A DNA stretch of 64,000 bases from Cerasibacillus quisquiliarum (lineage in GTDB: Bacteria; Bacillota; Bacilli; Bacillales; Amphibacillaceae): NCBI RefSeq assembly GCF_014202495.1, contig NZ_JACHHA010000003.1, positions 62,001-126,000 of the forward strand, given 5' to 3'. Under the pieces are notes generated by a model. That model saw only the letters and a list, made by a program, of their open reading frames with translations. It was not told the origin of the DNA and made no database searches. The translations under genes were made by a program, and so were the position numbers. This document shows positions 53,264-62,700 of the stretch, in pieces; within the stretch, counting starts at the first letter, position 1, and each line of letters starts with the position of its first letter.

Positions 53264-53536
53264 ATGGCAGTTAAAATTCGTATGAAACGTATGGGTGCAA
53301 AACGTAACCCATTTTATCGAATCGTTGTAGCTGATTCACGTTCACCACGTGATGGTCGCTCCATTGAACAGATTGGAACGTACAATCCTGTTAGCGACCC
53401 AGTTGAAGTGCAAATTGACGAAGAGAAAGCTTTAAAATGGCTTATGAATGGTGCGCAACCGAGTGACACAGTTCGTAACCTTTTCTCTAAGCAAGGCATC
53501 ATGAAAAAATTCCACGAGCAAAAAAATCAAAAATAA
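53264..53536 (+). CDS. rpsP: 30S ribosomal protein S16
   Basis: A 90-residue protein, the exact length of B. subtilis S16, beginning [29 protein letters not shown] precedes the ATG. It is required early in 30S assembly. It heads rpsP-khpA-(ylqD-rimM-trmD). Confidence 0.98.
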   Translation: MAVKIRMKRMGAKRNPFYRIVVADSRSPRDGRSIEQIGTYNPVSDPVEVQIDEEKALKWLMNGAQPSDTVRNLFSKQGIMKKFHEQKNQK

Positions 53537-53548
53537 GAGTGTGATATC

Positions 53549-53776
53549 ATGAAAGCCCTGATTGAAACGATTGTGACGCCTTTAGTTGATTATCCAGAAC
53601 ATATTTCTGTGACGAAATCGGAAGAAGATCGGAAAATCGTTTATCATCTAACAGTCAATGAAAAGGATGTAGGGAAAGTTATTGGAAAAAACGGTCGGAT
53701 AGCTAAAGCAATTCGTACGCTTGTCTATGCGAATAAAACCAATACAAACAAACGCATTTATCTTGATATTATGTAA
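53549..53776 (+). CDS. khpA: KhpA, KH-domain RNA-binding protein
   Basis: A 75-residue protein that is almost entirely a KH domain, with the GXXG loop in KVIGKNGRIAKAIR. KhpA pairs with KhpB (Jag) and affects cell elongation and RNA stability in Firmicutes. It follows rpsP by 12 bases, an invariant arrangement. Confidence 0.93.
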   Translation: MKALIETIVTPLVDYPEHISVTKSEEDRKIVYHLTVNEKDVGKVIGKNGRIAKAIRTLVYANKTNTNKRIYLDIM

Positions 53777-53805
53777 GGGAGAGGGAAGATTCCCTTTCTC
53801 TTTTT
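53777..53805 (+). terminator. Terminator or attenuator after khpA
   Basis: GGGAGAGGGAA (53777-53787) pairs with TTCCCTTTCTC (53790-53800), including wobbles, followed by TTTTT. The inner pairs probably open to make a workable loop. It may reduce read-through into ylqD. Confidence 0.7.
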
Positions 53806-53839
53806 AATATCGTATTTTGTTTGAAAGGGGCTTTGTTAA

Positions 53840-54229
53840 GTGAAGATTATTAAAAAAGTCCAAGTGAAACAAATCGTTACTGAAAAGAGTAAAAATAAAT
53901 TAAAAGAGCGATTTTATCATCAGAAAATGCGACTTGAACAAGAGTGCCAACAGTTGTTATTCGAACAAAGAAAACTTGAAAATAAAGCGTTCTTATCTAA
54001 AGGAGAAATTAAAGAACGATTTCAACAAGAAATATCTAAGCGTAAAGAAGAGATGGCATTAATTGATTTTAAACTAGAACAATTAAAAATGATTGCAATA
54101 GGTAGTGAAATGATAGAAGATGAAGTTGAAGCTCTTGTTGAGGTTAAAGAAGGAACGCATTGGAAAGAGTTTATGAAAGAGCAAGCGATTGTTTTACAAG
54201 ACGATATTGTTATTCGAATTGATAAGTAG
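53840..54229 (+). CDS. ylqD: YlqD family protein, function unknown
   Basis: A 129-residue, mostly helical protein with a strongly charged predicted coiled coil (about 20-90), matching the YlqD family (128 residues in B. subtilis). No enzymatic motif is seen. The start is GTG at 53840, nine bases after AAAGGGG. Its fixed location between khpA and rimM hints at a link to RNA or ribosome work, but that is inference. Confidence 0.88.
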   Translation: MKIIKKVQVKQIVTEKSKNKLKERFYHQKMRLEQECQQLLFEQRKLENKAFLSKGEIKERFQQEISKRKEEMALIDFKLEQLKMIAIGSEMIEDEVEALVEVKEGTHWKEFMKEQAIVLQDDIVIRIDK

Positions 54230-54240
54230 TAGGTGAAAAA

Positions 54241-54756
54241 ATGGATAAGCAATTCTTTGTAGTCGGTGAAATTGTGAATACACATGGCATAAAAGGAGAA
54301 CTGAAAGTTTTAAAGCTTTCTGATTATAGTGAGCGTTTTGCCCCTGGTACACAATTATATTTATTTCCTAAACAAGGCCCTGTACAAGAAGTAATAATTG
54401 AGCAGCAACGTCTTCATAAAAATTATCATTTATTAAAGTTTTCTGGGTACAATCACATGAGTGAAGTTGAACCGTTTAAAGAGGGCTTATTAAAAATTAC
54501 TGCAGATCAGATGGAAGAACTAGAAGAAGGAGCTTATTATTATCACGATATTATTGGCTGTGAAGTGTTTACTTTATTAGATGAGAAAATTGGAGTCGTA
54601 ATTGATATATTTGCTACAGGGGCTAACGACGTATGGGTCGTTAAAGGGATAAATCAAAAGGAAATACTTATTCCGTATATTGATGATGTCGTTAAGACGG
54701 TGGATATAAACAAGAAGAAAATTGAAATTGATCCGATGGAAGGATTGTTAGATTAA
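54241..54756 (+). CDS. rimM: RimM, 16S rRNA processing factor
   Basis: A 171-residue ribosome maturation factor that acts on the 30S head with S19. The N-terminal RimM domain ([18 protein letters not shown]) is followed by a PRC-barrel ([22 protein letters not shown]). It starts 11 bases after ylqD and overlaps trmD by one base. Confidence 0.96.
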   Translation: MDKQFFVVGEIVNTHGIKGELKVLKLSDYSERFAPGTQLYLFPKQGPVQEVIIEQQRLHKNYHLLKFSGYNHMSEVEPFKEGLLKITADQMEELEEGAYYYHDIIGCEVFTLLDEKIGVVIDIFATGANDVWVVKGINQKEILIPYIDDVVKTVDINKKKIEIDPMEGLLD

Positions 54757-55493
54757 TGCATATTGATATATTAACATTATTTCCGAATATGTTTACAGGT
54801 GTATTTCAATCTTCTATTTTACAAAAAGCATTAGAAAAGAAAAAGTTTACGTATAACCTTATTGATTTCCGTGAATATACAGAAGATAAACACCAAAAAG
54901 TGGATGATTATCCATATGGTGGTGGAGCTGGTATGGTGCTCACACCGCAACCTATTTTTGATGCTGTACAGGCTAATACCGTAGATAAGAATACTAAACC
55001 GCGTATTATCCTTATGTGTCCTCAAGGGGAGCCATATACACAAAAAAAAGCGGAAGAACTTGCTAAGGAAGAACACTTATTATTTATATGTGGCCACTAT
55101 GAGGGGTATGATGAACGGATTAGAGAACATCTTGTAACAGATGAAATTTCTATTGGTGATTATGTCTTAACAGGTGGAGAGCTAGGGGCGATGGTTGTAA
55201 TTGATAGTGTCATTCGACTTCTACCTGGTGTTTTAGGAAATACACAATCAATAACAGAAGACTCTTTTACGACAGGTTTATTAGAACATCCTCATTATAC
55301 TCGTCCCGCCAACTTTCGTGGTATGAAAGTGCCTGGTGTATTGCTATCAGGACATCATGAGAAAATAGCAACTTGGCGGCGAGAACAGTCCCTTAAACGT
55401 ACATACGAGAGAAGACCAGAGTTATTAACGCAAGTTCAACTAACAGAGAGAGAGAAACAGTTTTTGAAGGAATTAAAAAATAATAAAATGTAG
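54756..55493 (+). CDS. trmD: tRNA (guanine-37 N1)-methyltransferase
   Basis: A 245-residue SPOUT enzyme that makes m1G37 and prevents frameshifting. [25 protein letters not shown] and the knot sequence [15 protein letters not shown] are present. GGAAGGATTG provides the ribosome binding site. It shares one base with the rimM stop. Confidence 0.97.
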   Translation: MHIDILTLFPNMFTGVFQSSILQKALEKKKFTYNLIDFREYTEDKHQKVDDYPYGGGAGMVLTPQPIFDAVQANTVDKNTKPRIILMCPQGEPYTQKKAEELAKEEHLLFICGHYEGYDERIREHLVTDEISIGDYVLTGGELGAMVVIDSVIRLLPGVLGNTQSITEDSFTTGLLEHPHYTRPANFRGMKVPGVLLSGHHEKIATWRREQSLKRTYERRPELLTQVQLTEREKQFLKELKNNKM

Positions 55494-55522
55494 TTGAATT
55501 CAGTAGTATGATGTGATATATT
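55494..55522 (+). promoter_or_regulatory. Promoter of rplS
   Basis: TTGAAT (55494-55499) and TATATT (55517-55522) with a 17-base spacer, beginning at the base after the trmD stop. Confidence 0.72.
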
Positions 55523-55532
55523 AATCTGTGTG

Positions 55533-55600
55533 CTTGAGTTCTATACTCAAGTTGAAAAACGATGTTCCGCTGTTCCTTAGTGAATGATGAACATTTGGTT
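55533..55600 (+). ncRNA. Ribosomal protein L19 leader
   Basis: Two hairpins lie between the promoter and rplS. CTTGAGT/ACTCAAG (55533-55551) encloses a five-base loop. GATGTTC (55561-55567) pairs with GAACATT (55589-55595). The layout resembles the L19 leader of Firmicutes, which lets L19 repress its own synthesis. The assignment comes from memory of that family and was not scored against a model. Confidence 0.6.
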
Positions 55601-55618
55601 TGGAAGGAGTGAAGCAGG

Positions 55619-55966
55619 ATGCAACAATTAATTGAAGAGATTACGAAAGAACAACTTCGTACAGATCATCCTGATTTCCGTGCTGGAGATACAGTTAGAG
55701 TGCATGTTAAAGTCGTTGAAGGAAGTCGCGAACGTATTCAAGTTTTTGAAGGCGTTGTAATTAAGCGTCAAAACGGCGGAATTAGTGAGACATTTACAGT
55801 AAGAAAGATTTCTTACGGTGTAGGTGTTGAACGTACATTCCCATTACATTCACCACGCATTGACAAAATTGAAGTTGTACGTCGTGGAACTGTTCGCCGT
55901 GCTAAACTTTACTACTTACGTAATTTACGTGGTAAAGCCGCACGTATTAGAGAACGTCTTTCATAA
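55619..55966 (+). CDS. rplS: 50S ribosomal protein L19
   Basis: A 115-residue protein, same length as B. subtilis L19, with [16 protein letters not shown] and [14 protein letters not shown]. It lies at the 30S-50S interface. GGAAGGAGTG precedes the ATG. Confidence 0.98.
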   Translation: MQQLIEEITKEQLRTDHPDFRAGDTVRVHVKVVEGSRERIQVFEGVVIKRQNGGISETFTVRKISYGVGVERTFPLHSPRIDKIEVVRRGTVRRAKLYYLRNLRGKAARIRERLS

Positions 55967-56009
55967 TTGGCGTCGCTTTAATGACGAGCAGACTATGAAA
56001 ACATGGTAC

Positions 56010-56047
56010 AAAAAAGAGCTTAGCACCATTGCTAGCTCTTTTTTTAT
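56010..56047 (+). terminator. Terminator after rplS
   Basis: AAAAAAGAGCTTAGCA pairs with TGCTAGCTCTTTTTTT with one bulged T in the 5' arm, ending in a seven-T run. Confidence 0.92.
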
Positions 56048-56078
56048 ACTTGAAAGCTTAAAAAATGGCAATAAATAG

Positions 56079-56108
56079 TTGAAATCAATCGTCTGAGTAG
56101 ACTACAAT
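56079..56108 (+). promoter_or_regulatory. Promoter of lepB-rbgA
   Basis: TTGAAA (56079-56084) and TACAAT (56103-56108) with an 18-base spacer. Confidence 0.65.
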
Positions 56109-56144
56109 ATGATTGTAGGGAGTGTAATAGTCGGAGGTAAATTC

Positions 56145-56705
56145 ATGAAAAAACAAAAGAGTGACTGGTTTGACTGGATAAAGGCTTTATTAATAGCTGT
56201 AGCGGTTGCTTTTGTCATCCGCACCTTTTTTTTCATTCCAATTATTGTTGATGGCCCGTCGATGCTACCAACATTACATGATCGTGATCAAATGATTGTA
56301 AATAAATTTGTTTATCGGATAAAAAAACCTGAACGTTTTGATATCGTCGTCTTCCATGCATCTGATAAAAAGGATTTCATTAAGCGTGTGATAGGGTTAC
56401 CCGGTGAACATGTCGCTGTCAAAGATAATATTTTATACATAGATCATGAACCTGTTGAAGAACCGTTTTTATCAGAATTAAAGGAGAATATGAAACCATA
56501 TCAAATTTTAACAGAGGATTTCCAATTGGAAAATTTACCTGGTGGCTATGCTGCTATTCCAGAAAATCATGTCCTTGTTCTCGGTGATAATAGAAGTAAC
56601 TCTGTAGATAGCCGCTCAATTGGACTTATATCCATGGATCAAATTGTCGGGAAAACGAGTCTTATATACTGGCCAATGGATCGTATACAAATTGTAGGAA
56701 AGTAG
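56145..56705 (+). CDS. lepB: Type I signal peptidase
   Basis: A 186-residue single-pass signal peptidase of the SipS type. The transmembrane helix is at about 13-33, the catalytic serine is S39 in DGPSMLPTL and the lysine base is K80 in FIKRVIGLPG; LGDNRSNSVDSR is also present. It cleaves secretory signal peptides at the outer membrane face. The start at 56145 follows CGGAGGTAA. Confidence 0.96.
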   Translation: MKKQKSDWFDWIKALLIAVAVAFVIRTFFFIPIIVDGPSMLPTLHDRDQMIVNKFVYRIKKPERFDIVVFHASDKKDFIKRVIGLPGEHVAVKDNILYIDHEPVEEPFLSELKENMKPYQILTEDFQLENLPGGYAAIPENHVLVLGDNRSNSVDSRSIGLISMDQIVGKTSLIYWPMDRIQIVGK

Positions 56706-56713
56706 GAATAAAT

Positions 56714-57562
56714 ATGACGATACAATGGTTTCCAGGCCATATGGCTAAAGCGAAAAGGGAAGTACAAGAAAAATTAAAATTAGTCGACTTTGTGATGGAA
56801 TTAGTTGATGCACGCGCACCACATTCATCACAAAATCCATTATTACATGATATATTACAAAATAAGCCTAAAATGATCATCCTCATGAAAAAGGATTTGG
56901 CAGATGATTATCAAACGGAAAAATGGCTACGGTACTTTACGCATAAACATATACCAGCAGTAGCTATTAATGTCAACCATAAACCAGATATACAAAAAGT
57001 CATCGAACAAGCAAAATTACTAGGACAACAAAAAATAAATATAATGCAGCAACGCGGGATACAAACAAGACCAGCTCGTGCTATGATTATCGGTATTCCG
57101 AATGTTGGAAAATCAACATTAATTAATCGTCTTGCGAATAAAAAGATTGCCAAGACAGGTGATCGTCCAGGTATAACAAAACACCAAACATGGATTAAAG
57201 TAAAAAATGACTTTGAACTATTAGATACGCCGGGCATTCTATGGCCGAAATTTGAAGAACAAATAGTTGGCTATCGCTTAGCTGCGATTGGTACTATTAA
57301 AGACAATCTTTTATCATTGCAAGATATTGCTGCTTTTGTGATTACATATTTACAAAATCATTATCCTGCATTGATTAAACAACGCTATGGAATCGAGCCA
57401 AACATGGATGATATGTGGGAAGTATTTCAAAAAATAGGTAAAAAACAAGGTGCTTTAGAAAGTGGTGGACATATTAATTTTGATCGGGTTGCAGAAATTG
57501 TATTAAACGATTTAAGAACTGGTCGAATTGGTAAAATAACATTCGAACAAGTAAAAGAGTAG
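56714..57562 (+). CDS. rbgA: RbgA (YlqF), 50S assembly GTPase
   Basis: A 282-residue circularly permuted GTPase, same length as B. subtilis RbgA. The N-terminal IQWFPGHMAKAKREV is followed by the G4-like MKKD, G1 GIPNVGKST and G3 DTPGILWP, then a helical C-terminal domain. It is needed for late 50S maturation. AGGAATAAAT lies upstream. Confidence 0.97.
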   Translation: MTIQWFPGHMAKAKREVQEKLKLVDFVMELVDARAPHSSQNPLLHDILQNKPKMIILMKKDLADDYQTEKWLRYFTHKHIPAVAINVNHKPDIQKVIEQAKLLGQQKINIMQQRGIQTRPARAMIIGIPNVGKSTLINRLANKKIAKTGDRPGITKHQTWIKVKNDFELLDTPGILWPKFEEQIVGYRLAAIGTIKDNLLSLQDIAAFVITYLQNHYPALIKQRYGIEPNMDDMWEVFQKIGKKQGALESGGHINFDRVAEIVLNDLRTGRIGKITFEQVKE

Positions 57563-57592
57563 GCATTTATCTTCGGATGGATGTCTTTTTTA
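57562..57592 (+). terminator. Terminator after rbgA with UUCG tetraloop
   Basis: GGCATTTATC (57562-57571) pairs with GATGGATGTC (57576-57585) around TTCG closed by C-G, followed by six T. The stem starts at the last base of the rbgA stop codon. Confidence 0.82.
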
Positions 57593-57643
57593 TTTCAAGA
57601 AACGTCACTGTAAACCGATATAAGAAAGAGGAGAAACAAATCA

Positions 57644-58420
57644 ATGAAAAAGCTAACAATAGCACAAATAAAGTCATTAATATATGAACAACAGGTTGAT
57701 CCAACTGTTATAAATTCATTACAGAATGATAAACGTAAAGGTGTTCAAAAACTTTTACAGTCATTTCGTAAACAACAGAAAAAAGAAAAAGACTTAAAAG
57801 AACGCTTTGCGGCTATGACACAATACGAGAGAAGATGTCGACAAGAGGGTTATCATATGATTGCTGGAGTGGATGAGGTAGGGCGTGGTCCTCTGGCTGG
57901 ACCAGTTGTAGCAGCTGCTGTAATATTGCCACCGACATTTGAGTTACTCGGTCTCAACGACTCAAAACAGTTGTCAGAAGCAAAACGATTAGAATATGCG
58001 ACCTATATTAAACAAAATGCGGTATCTTATGGTATTGGTATAGTGGGGCATGAGCAAATTGATACTTTAAACATATTACAGGCCACTAAACAGGCTATGA
58101 AGCAAGCTCTATTCTCATTGAAGCCAGCAGCTGATTATGTTCTAATTGATGCTGTTACATTATCCAATTTACCGATACCACACCAATCTATTAATAAAGG
58201 TGATGAACGAAGCATTTCAATTGCTGCGGCTAGTATACTAGCTAAAGTGACAAGAGATCAATGGATGAGAAAGATTCATCAAGAATACCCAATGTATGAA
58301 TTCGCCTCAAACATGGGCTATGGAACAAAGCAACATTTAAATGCACTCGAAAAGTATGGAATTTCACCCTATCACAGAAAATCATTTTCTCCAGTAAAAA
58401 AGTATCTGAAATCCGAATAG
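57644..58420 (+). CDS. rnhB: Ribonuclease HII
   Basis: A 258-residue enzyme removing ribonucleotides from DNA. The acidic metal motif GVDEVGRGP gives D77 and E78, with further aspartates in LLGLNDSKQLS and VLIDAVTL. An N-terminal extension of about 70 residues is usual in Bacillus RnhB. AGAGGAGAAA precedes the ATG. Confidence 0.96.
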   Translation: MKKLTIAQIKSLIYEQQVDPTVINSLQNDKRKGVQKLLQSFRKQQKKEKDLKERFAAMTQYERRCRQEGYHMIAGVDEVGRGPLAGPVVAAAVILPPTFELLGLNDSKQLSEAKRLEYATYIKQNAVSYGIGIVGHEQIDTLNILQATKQAMKQALFSLKPAADYVLIDAVTLSNLPIPHQSINKGDERSISIAAASILAKVTRDQWMRKIHQEYPMYEFASNMGYGTKQHLNALEKYGISPYHRKSFSPVKKYLKSE

Positions 58421-58441
58421 TTTAAAAGGAGAGACAATAGG

Positions 58442-60145
58442 TTGAGCATACATAAAATTAATCAAGTGACTCATCTGCAGCAAATAAGAGAACATACGAT
58501 ACAATTTAACAAAGGAGATATTATACGCGGGAGAATTATCCAACTATTTCCAAACCAAATGGCTAAAATCCAAATTGGGTCACATTCCATTATGGCTCGA
58601 CTTGAAGCCCCATTAGTAAGTGGAAAGCCATATTTTTTCCAAGTTGAACAAGCAACTTATCCTTTTCATTTAAAAGTATTCCATCTTACAGATACGTCAC
58701 AAATAACGGGAAAGTCTGTACAAGATTTCTTGCGTCAGTTAGGAATCACACCAACGAAAGAAATGGTACGTTTAGCAAGTTTCTTATTTAACTCAAACAT
58801 TCCGATACAAAAGCAAATGCTCATTAAAGCTCATTATTTGTTAAGTCAATCAGCAAATAAACGTCTTACAATGAATATCTTAAAACAGATGATTATTAGA
58901 CAACTACCGATTAAACCAACCATTTTTCAAGCATTAAAAACGCATGCTACCAGGGACATGAATGATATGATAAAATTAATTATTAACCAACCTGAGCATG
59001 CTCTTGTACGAAAAGAAAGAGAATTAATAAAAATGCTAAAAGGCATTGTTGAGTATCCAGTTACGAAAACCCGAATGGAAAAATTGGTTGAGGAAATAAG
59101 AGTAGATACAAATACAAATAATAAACAAATGTTTCTCCTTTTAAAAGTACTAGGTGTCATAAATAAGGACACTTCTTTTCAGAAGTGGCAATATGAATGG
59201 TTGCGTTTCTTTTCTAAACAGCAAGCATTATCGAACATACCTTTCAGATTGAATGAAGAAGCGATTTTTAAAAAAATAGATTTCATTGTTCAACATAAGG
59301 AAGAAATACAACAAACCATGCAAAACATTGTCCAGATAAATGAATCAGCGTCATATTACTTTCCAAAACATATGAGCAAGACGATTCAATCATTATGGAT
59401 GAATTTAACTCATCATTCTCATAGTGAACAAGATGTTCAAACGATACGACAGATGTTATCTAATGATGGTCTATATAATCGGTTAAAGAAAATGACACAG
59501 CTTTACCCGAATGATGACATGTTTTTAGCACTTTCTCAACAAAAACGTTTTATGAATCATATGAACCAGGTTATTCATCATTTAGGGTTAACGTATGAGC
59601 ATCAATTCGTGACGTCTGGTCAAATGAAGCATCAAACTGTAAAAGGTCTTCTATTAAAAATTATCGAAAGTGGAATCGGAAACAAAGAACTTTATCAAAA
59701 TCTACTAAATATGATTCATGGCACCCAAATATTATCATTGCATGAAACGAATCAAATCGTTAACATTTTATTACAGGTACCAGCTGAAAAGCTTGGTTTA
59801 ATTGGCTCATTGAAGCTTGATATAACTGGAAATAAAAAAGCAGATGGAAAGCTTGATGAAGAGTTTTGCCGGATATTATTTTATCTTAATTTACCATCAT
59901 TACATACGACCGTTATCGATATGTTTATCCAACAGCGAACCATTACATTAACGATTTATAATCATAAAAAAATTTCTCATATTGCTTCGTCTTTTGAAGT
60001 CTTATTAAAAAAAGCACTGAAAAAACTTGATTATCAACTATCTCATATCGCCTATAAGTCTTTAAATCAAAAAGTAAATCATCATCAATTTAAACAAGAA
60101 AATGTCCTCCCGAAAAAAATGACAGAGGTGGATTATCGAATATGA
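58442..60145 (+). CDS. ylqG: YlqG-type protein with FliK-like C-terminus
   Basis: A 567-residue protein with no known enzyme motif. The N-terminus has a beta-rich segment (FNKGDIIRGRIIQLFPNQMA, 23-42). The long middle (about 90-440) is helical, rich in Q, K and H. The C-terminal 110 residues (PAEKLGLIGSLKLDI, then a beta strand and a helix KKALKKLDYQLSHI) resemble the hook-length control FliK C-terminal fold; this is a pattern judgement. The start is TTG at 58442, ten bases after AAAGGAG. It overlaps ylqH by 4 bp. Function is unknown. Confidence 0.8.
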   Translation: MSIHKINQVTHLQQIREHTIQFNKGDIIRGRIIQLFPNQMAKIQIGSHSIMARLEAPLVSGKPYFFQVEQATYPFHLKVFHLTDTSQITGKSVQDFLRQLGITPTKEMVRLASFLFNSNIPIQKQMLIKAHYLLSQSANKRLTMNILKQMIIRQLPIKPTIFQALKTHATRDMNDMIKLIINQPEHALVRKERELIKMLKGIVEYPVTKTRMEKLVEEIRVDTNTNNKQMFLLLKVLGVINKDTSFQKWQYEWLRFFSKQQALSNIPFRLNEEAIFKKIDFIVQHKEEIQQTMQNIVQINESASYYFPKHMSKTIQSLWMNLTHHSHSEQDVQTIRQMLSNDGLYNRLKKMTQLYPNDDMFLALSQQKRFMNHMNQVIHHLGLTYEHQFVTSGQMKHQTVKGLLLKIIESGIGNKELYQNLLNMIHGTQILSLHETNQIVNILLQVPAEKLGLIGSLKLDITGNKKADGKLDEEFCRILFYLNLPSLHTTVIDMFIQQRTITLTIYNHKKISHIASSFEVLLKKALKKLDYQLSHIAYKSLNQKVNHHQFKQENVLPKKMTEVDYRI

Positions 60146-60435
60146 ATCAAAAAAGAAAGCAAGCAGCAGCACTTTCGTATAAAAAAGAACAAGAATCTGC
60201 ACCAATTGTTTCAGCTAAAGGAAAAGGTGTCGTAGCAGATAACATCATCAAAAAAGCAAAGGAAAATAATGTTCCTATTATTGAAGATGCTTCACTCGTG
60301 GAGTTACTTTCTGAAATAAATATTAACGAAACAATTCCACCGACTCTATATGAAGTGGTTGCGGAAGTCTTCGCTTTTATTTATCAAATAGATGATAAAG
60401 TTAAACGTAAAAAAACATTGAATGATGATTTTTAA
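60142..60435 (+). CDS. ylqH: YlqH, orphan FlhB/EscU C-terminal-like protein
   Basis: A 97-residue soluble protein with AAALSYKKEQESAPIV, KGKGVVADNIIKKAKENNVPI and LYEVVAEVFAFIY, which match the cytoplasmic export-switch domain of FlhB/YscU. The membrane domain is absent, and the self-cleaving NPTH motif is missing. It is coupled to ylqG by 4-bp overlap. In flagella this domain meets FliK, and YlqG is FliK-like, so the two may act together; the actual job is unknown. Confidence 0.88.
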   Translation: MNQKRKQAAALSYKKEQESAPIVSAKGKGVVADNIIKKAKENNVPIIEDASLVELLSEININETIPPTLYEVVAEVFAFIYQIDDKVKRKKTLNDDF

Positions 60436-60464
60436 AGAAAAATGTCGCTTTTTAGCTCATATTC

Positions 60465-60493
60465 TTGTTTATTCCACAATTATTTACTACAAT
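60465..60493 (+). promoter_or_regulatory. Promoter of sucC-sucD
   Basis: TTGTTT (60465-60470) and TACAAT (60488-60493) with a 17-base spacer, about 34 bases before sucC. Confidence 0.6.
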
Positions 60494-60526
60494 AGAGGTG
60501 CAGTGAATTAGATTGGAGGCTATAAG

Positions 60527-61687
60527 ATGAACATTCATGAGTATCAAGCGAAAGAAATCTTACGAAACTATGGCGTAGTAGTTCCAAATGGTTACGTTGC
60601 GTATACTGTCGATGAAGCAGTAGAAGCTGCAAAAAAACTTGATAGTTCTGTAACCGTTGTCAAAGCACAAATCCACGCAGGTGGCCGTGGAAAAGCAGGT
60701 GGTGTAAAGGTAGCCAAAAGCATTGATGAAGTGCGTACATATGCAGAAGAAATACTTGGTAAAGTATTGGTGACACCACAAACAGGACCTGAAGGTAGAG
60801 AGGTAAAACGGTTGTATATCGAGGAAGGATGCGACATAAAGAAGGAATATTATGTTGGTATCGTTTTAGACCGTGCTACGTCTCGTGTCGTATTAATGGC
60901 ATCTGAAGAAGGTGGTATGGAGATCGAAGAAGTCGCGGCCGAAACACCTGAAAAGATTTTTAAGGAAGTTATAGATCCTGTTGTTGGTTTAATGCCTTAT
61001 CAGGCTAGAAGACTAGCATTCAATATTAATATACCTGAAGAATCGATTTCAAAGGCAGTTAAATTTATGATGGGACTTTATAATGCTTATGTTGATAAAG
61101 ATTGTTCAATTGCTGAAATTAATCCTCTCGTCGTAACTGGTGAAGGTGACGTGTTAGCTCTTGATGCTAAAATGAACTTCGATGATAACGCATTATTCCG
61201 TCAAAAAGATGTTCTTGAATTACGTGATTTAGCTGAGGAAGATGAGAAAGAAATCGAAGCTTCTAAATACGATTTAAGTTACATTGCATTAGACGGTAAT
61301 ATTGGCTGTATGGTTAATGGTGCTGGCCTGGCAATGGCGACAATGGATATTATAAAACATTATGGTGGAGAACCTGCAAACTTCTTAGATGTTGGCGGTG
61401 GTGCTACAGCAGATAAAGTGACTGAGGCATTCAAAATAATCTTATCTGATCCGAATGTAAAAGGAATCTTTGTCAACATTTTTGGTGGTATTATGAAATG
61501 TGACATCATTGCTGAAGGTGTTGTACAAGCAACAAAAGAAGTAGGATTAGAGATTCCATTAGTTGTTCGCTTAGAGGGAACAAATGTTGAATTAGGTAAG
61601 AAAATCTTAAATGAATCAGGTTTAAACATTACGTCTGCAGATTCGATGGCAGATGGTGCAGAAAAAATCGTATCCATGTTAAATTAA
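60527..61687 (+). CDS. sucC: Succinyl-CoA synthetase, beta subunit
   Basis: A 386-residue ATP-grasp protein. [12 protein letters not shown] is the usual N-terminus, [18 protein letters not shown] binds nucleotide, and EINPLVVT and GGGATADKV complete the domains. It converts succinyl-CoA to succinate with NDP phosphorylation in the TCA cycle. GGAGGC precedes the ATG. Confidence 0.98.
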   Translation: MNIHEYQAKEILRNYGVVVPNGYVAYTVDEAVEAAKKLDSSVTVVKAQIHAGGRGKAGGVKVAKSIDEVRTYAEEILGKVLVTPQTGPEGREVKRLYIEEGCDIKKEYYVGIVLDRATSRVVLMASEEGGMEIEEVAAETPEKIFKEVIDPVVGLMPYQARRLAFNINIPEESISKAVKFMMGLYNAYVDKDCSIAEINPLVVTGEGDVLALDAKMNFDDNALFRQKDVLELRDLAEEDEKEIEASKYDLSYIALDGNIGCMVNGAGLAMATMDIIKHYGGEPANFLDVGGGATADKVTEAFKIILSDPNVKGIFVNIFGGIMKCDIIAEGVVQATKEVGLEIPLVVRLEGTNVELGKKILNESGLNITSADSMADGAEKIVSMLN

Positions 61688-61728
61688 ATTCGGTAAATTT
61701 TATGTATTCAGGAAAGGACGGTTAATCC

Positions 61729-62631
61729 ATGAGTGTATTCGTAAATAAAGATTCCAAAGTCATTGTTCAAGGAATTACTGGAAGTACAGCAAGATTTCAC
61801 ACGAAGCAAATGCTAGAATACGGAACAAAGATTGTTGGTGGTGTCACACCTAAAAAAGGTGGAACAGAAGTTGAAGGAGTTCCTGTATTTGATACCGTAC
61901 AAGAAGCTGTAGAAAAAACTGGCGCGGATGTTTCAGTTATTTATGTACCAGCTCCTTTTGCTGCAGATGCGATCATTGAAGCGGTTGATGCTGAGCTTGA
62001 TCTAGTCATTTGTATTACAGAACATATTCCAATTTTAGATATGGTTAAAGTTAAACGATATATGGAAGGTAAAAAGACACGTCTAATAGGGCCAAACTGT
62101 CCAGGTGTCATTTCGGCAGATGAGTGTAAAGTAGGTATTATGCCAGGTTATATTCATAAGAAAGGACATATTGGTGTTGTATCCCGTTCAGGTACATTAA
62201 CGTATGAAGCTGTTCACCAATTAACACAGGCTGGTTATGGTCAAACATCAGCTGTTGGTATCGGTGGAGACCCTGTTAATGGTACGAATTTTATTGATGT
62301 ACTTGAAGCGTTTAACAATGACCCAGAGACAGAGGCTGTTATCATGATTGGAGAAATTGGTGGGACTGCTGAAGAAGAAGCAGCTCGTTGGGTGAAAGAG
62401 AATATGACAAAGCCTGTCGTCGGATTTATTGGTGGGGTAACAGCTCCTCCAGGAAAACGTATGGGTCATGCTGGTGCGATAATTTCAGGTGGACAAGGAA
62501 CAGCTCAAGAGAAAATTCGTGTTATGAATGAATGTGGAATCACAGTAGCTGAAACACCAGCTGTCATTGGAGAAACGATGATTAAGGTTCTAAAAGAAAA
62601 AGGACTAGCTGAGAAATGTAAAACACATTAA
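61729..62631 (+). CDS. sucD: Succinyl-CoA synthetase, alpha subunit
   Basis: A 300-residue CoA-binding subunit with [15 protein letters not shown] and the phosphorylated histidine H247 in [11 protein letters not shown]. It forms the enzyme with SucC. GGAAAGGACGG stands before the ATG. A strong terminator ends the operon. Confidence 0.98.
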   Translation: MSVFVNKDSKVIVQGITGSTARFHTKQMLEYGTKIVGGVTPKKGGTEVEGVPVFDTVQEAVEKTGADVSVIYVPAPFAADAIIEAVDAELDLVICITEHIPILDMVKVKRYMEGKKTRLIGPNCPGVISADECKVGIMPGYIHKKGHIGVVSRSGTLTYEAVHQLTQAGYGQTSAVGIGGDPVNGTNFIDVLEAFNNDPETEAVIMIGEIGGTAEEEAARWVKENMTKPVVGFIGGVTAPPGKRMGHAGAIISGGQGTAQEKIRVMNECGITVAETPAVIGETMIKVLKEKGLAEKCKTH

Positions 62632-62639
62632 TAACGGAT

Positions 62640-62681
62640 TGACAAAGGAATCTGCGCTAGTACAGATTCCTTGTCTTTTTA
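62640..62681 (+). terminator. Terminator after sucD
   Basis: GACAAAGGAATCTG pairs with CAGATTCCTTGTC with one bulged A, followed by TTTTT. Confidence 0.92.
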
Positions 62682-62700
62682 TAAAGGATGTGATGGATGA

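Noticed and set aside
55824..56078. An 84-residue plus-strand frame overlapping the end of rplS
   Set aside because: It is in another frame of rplS and runs through the rplS terminator; it has no ribosome binding site.
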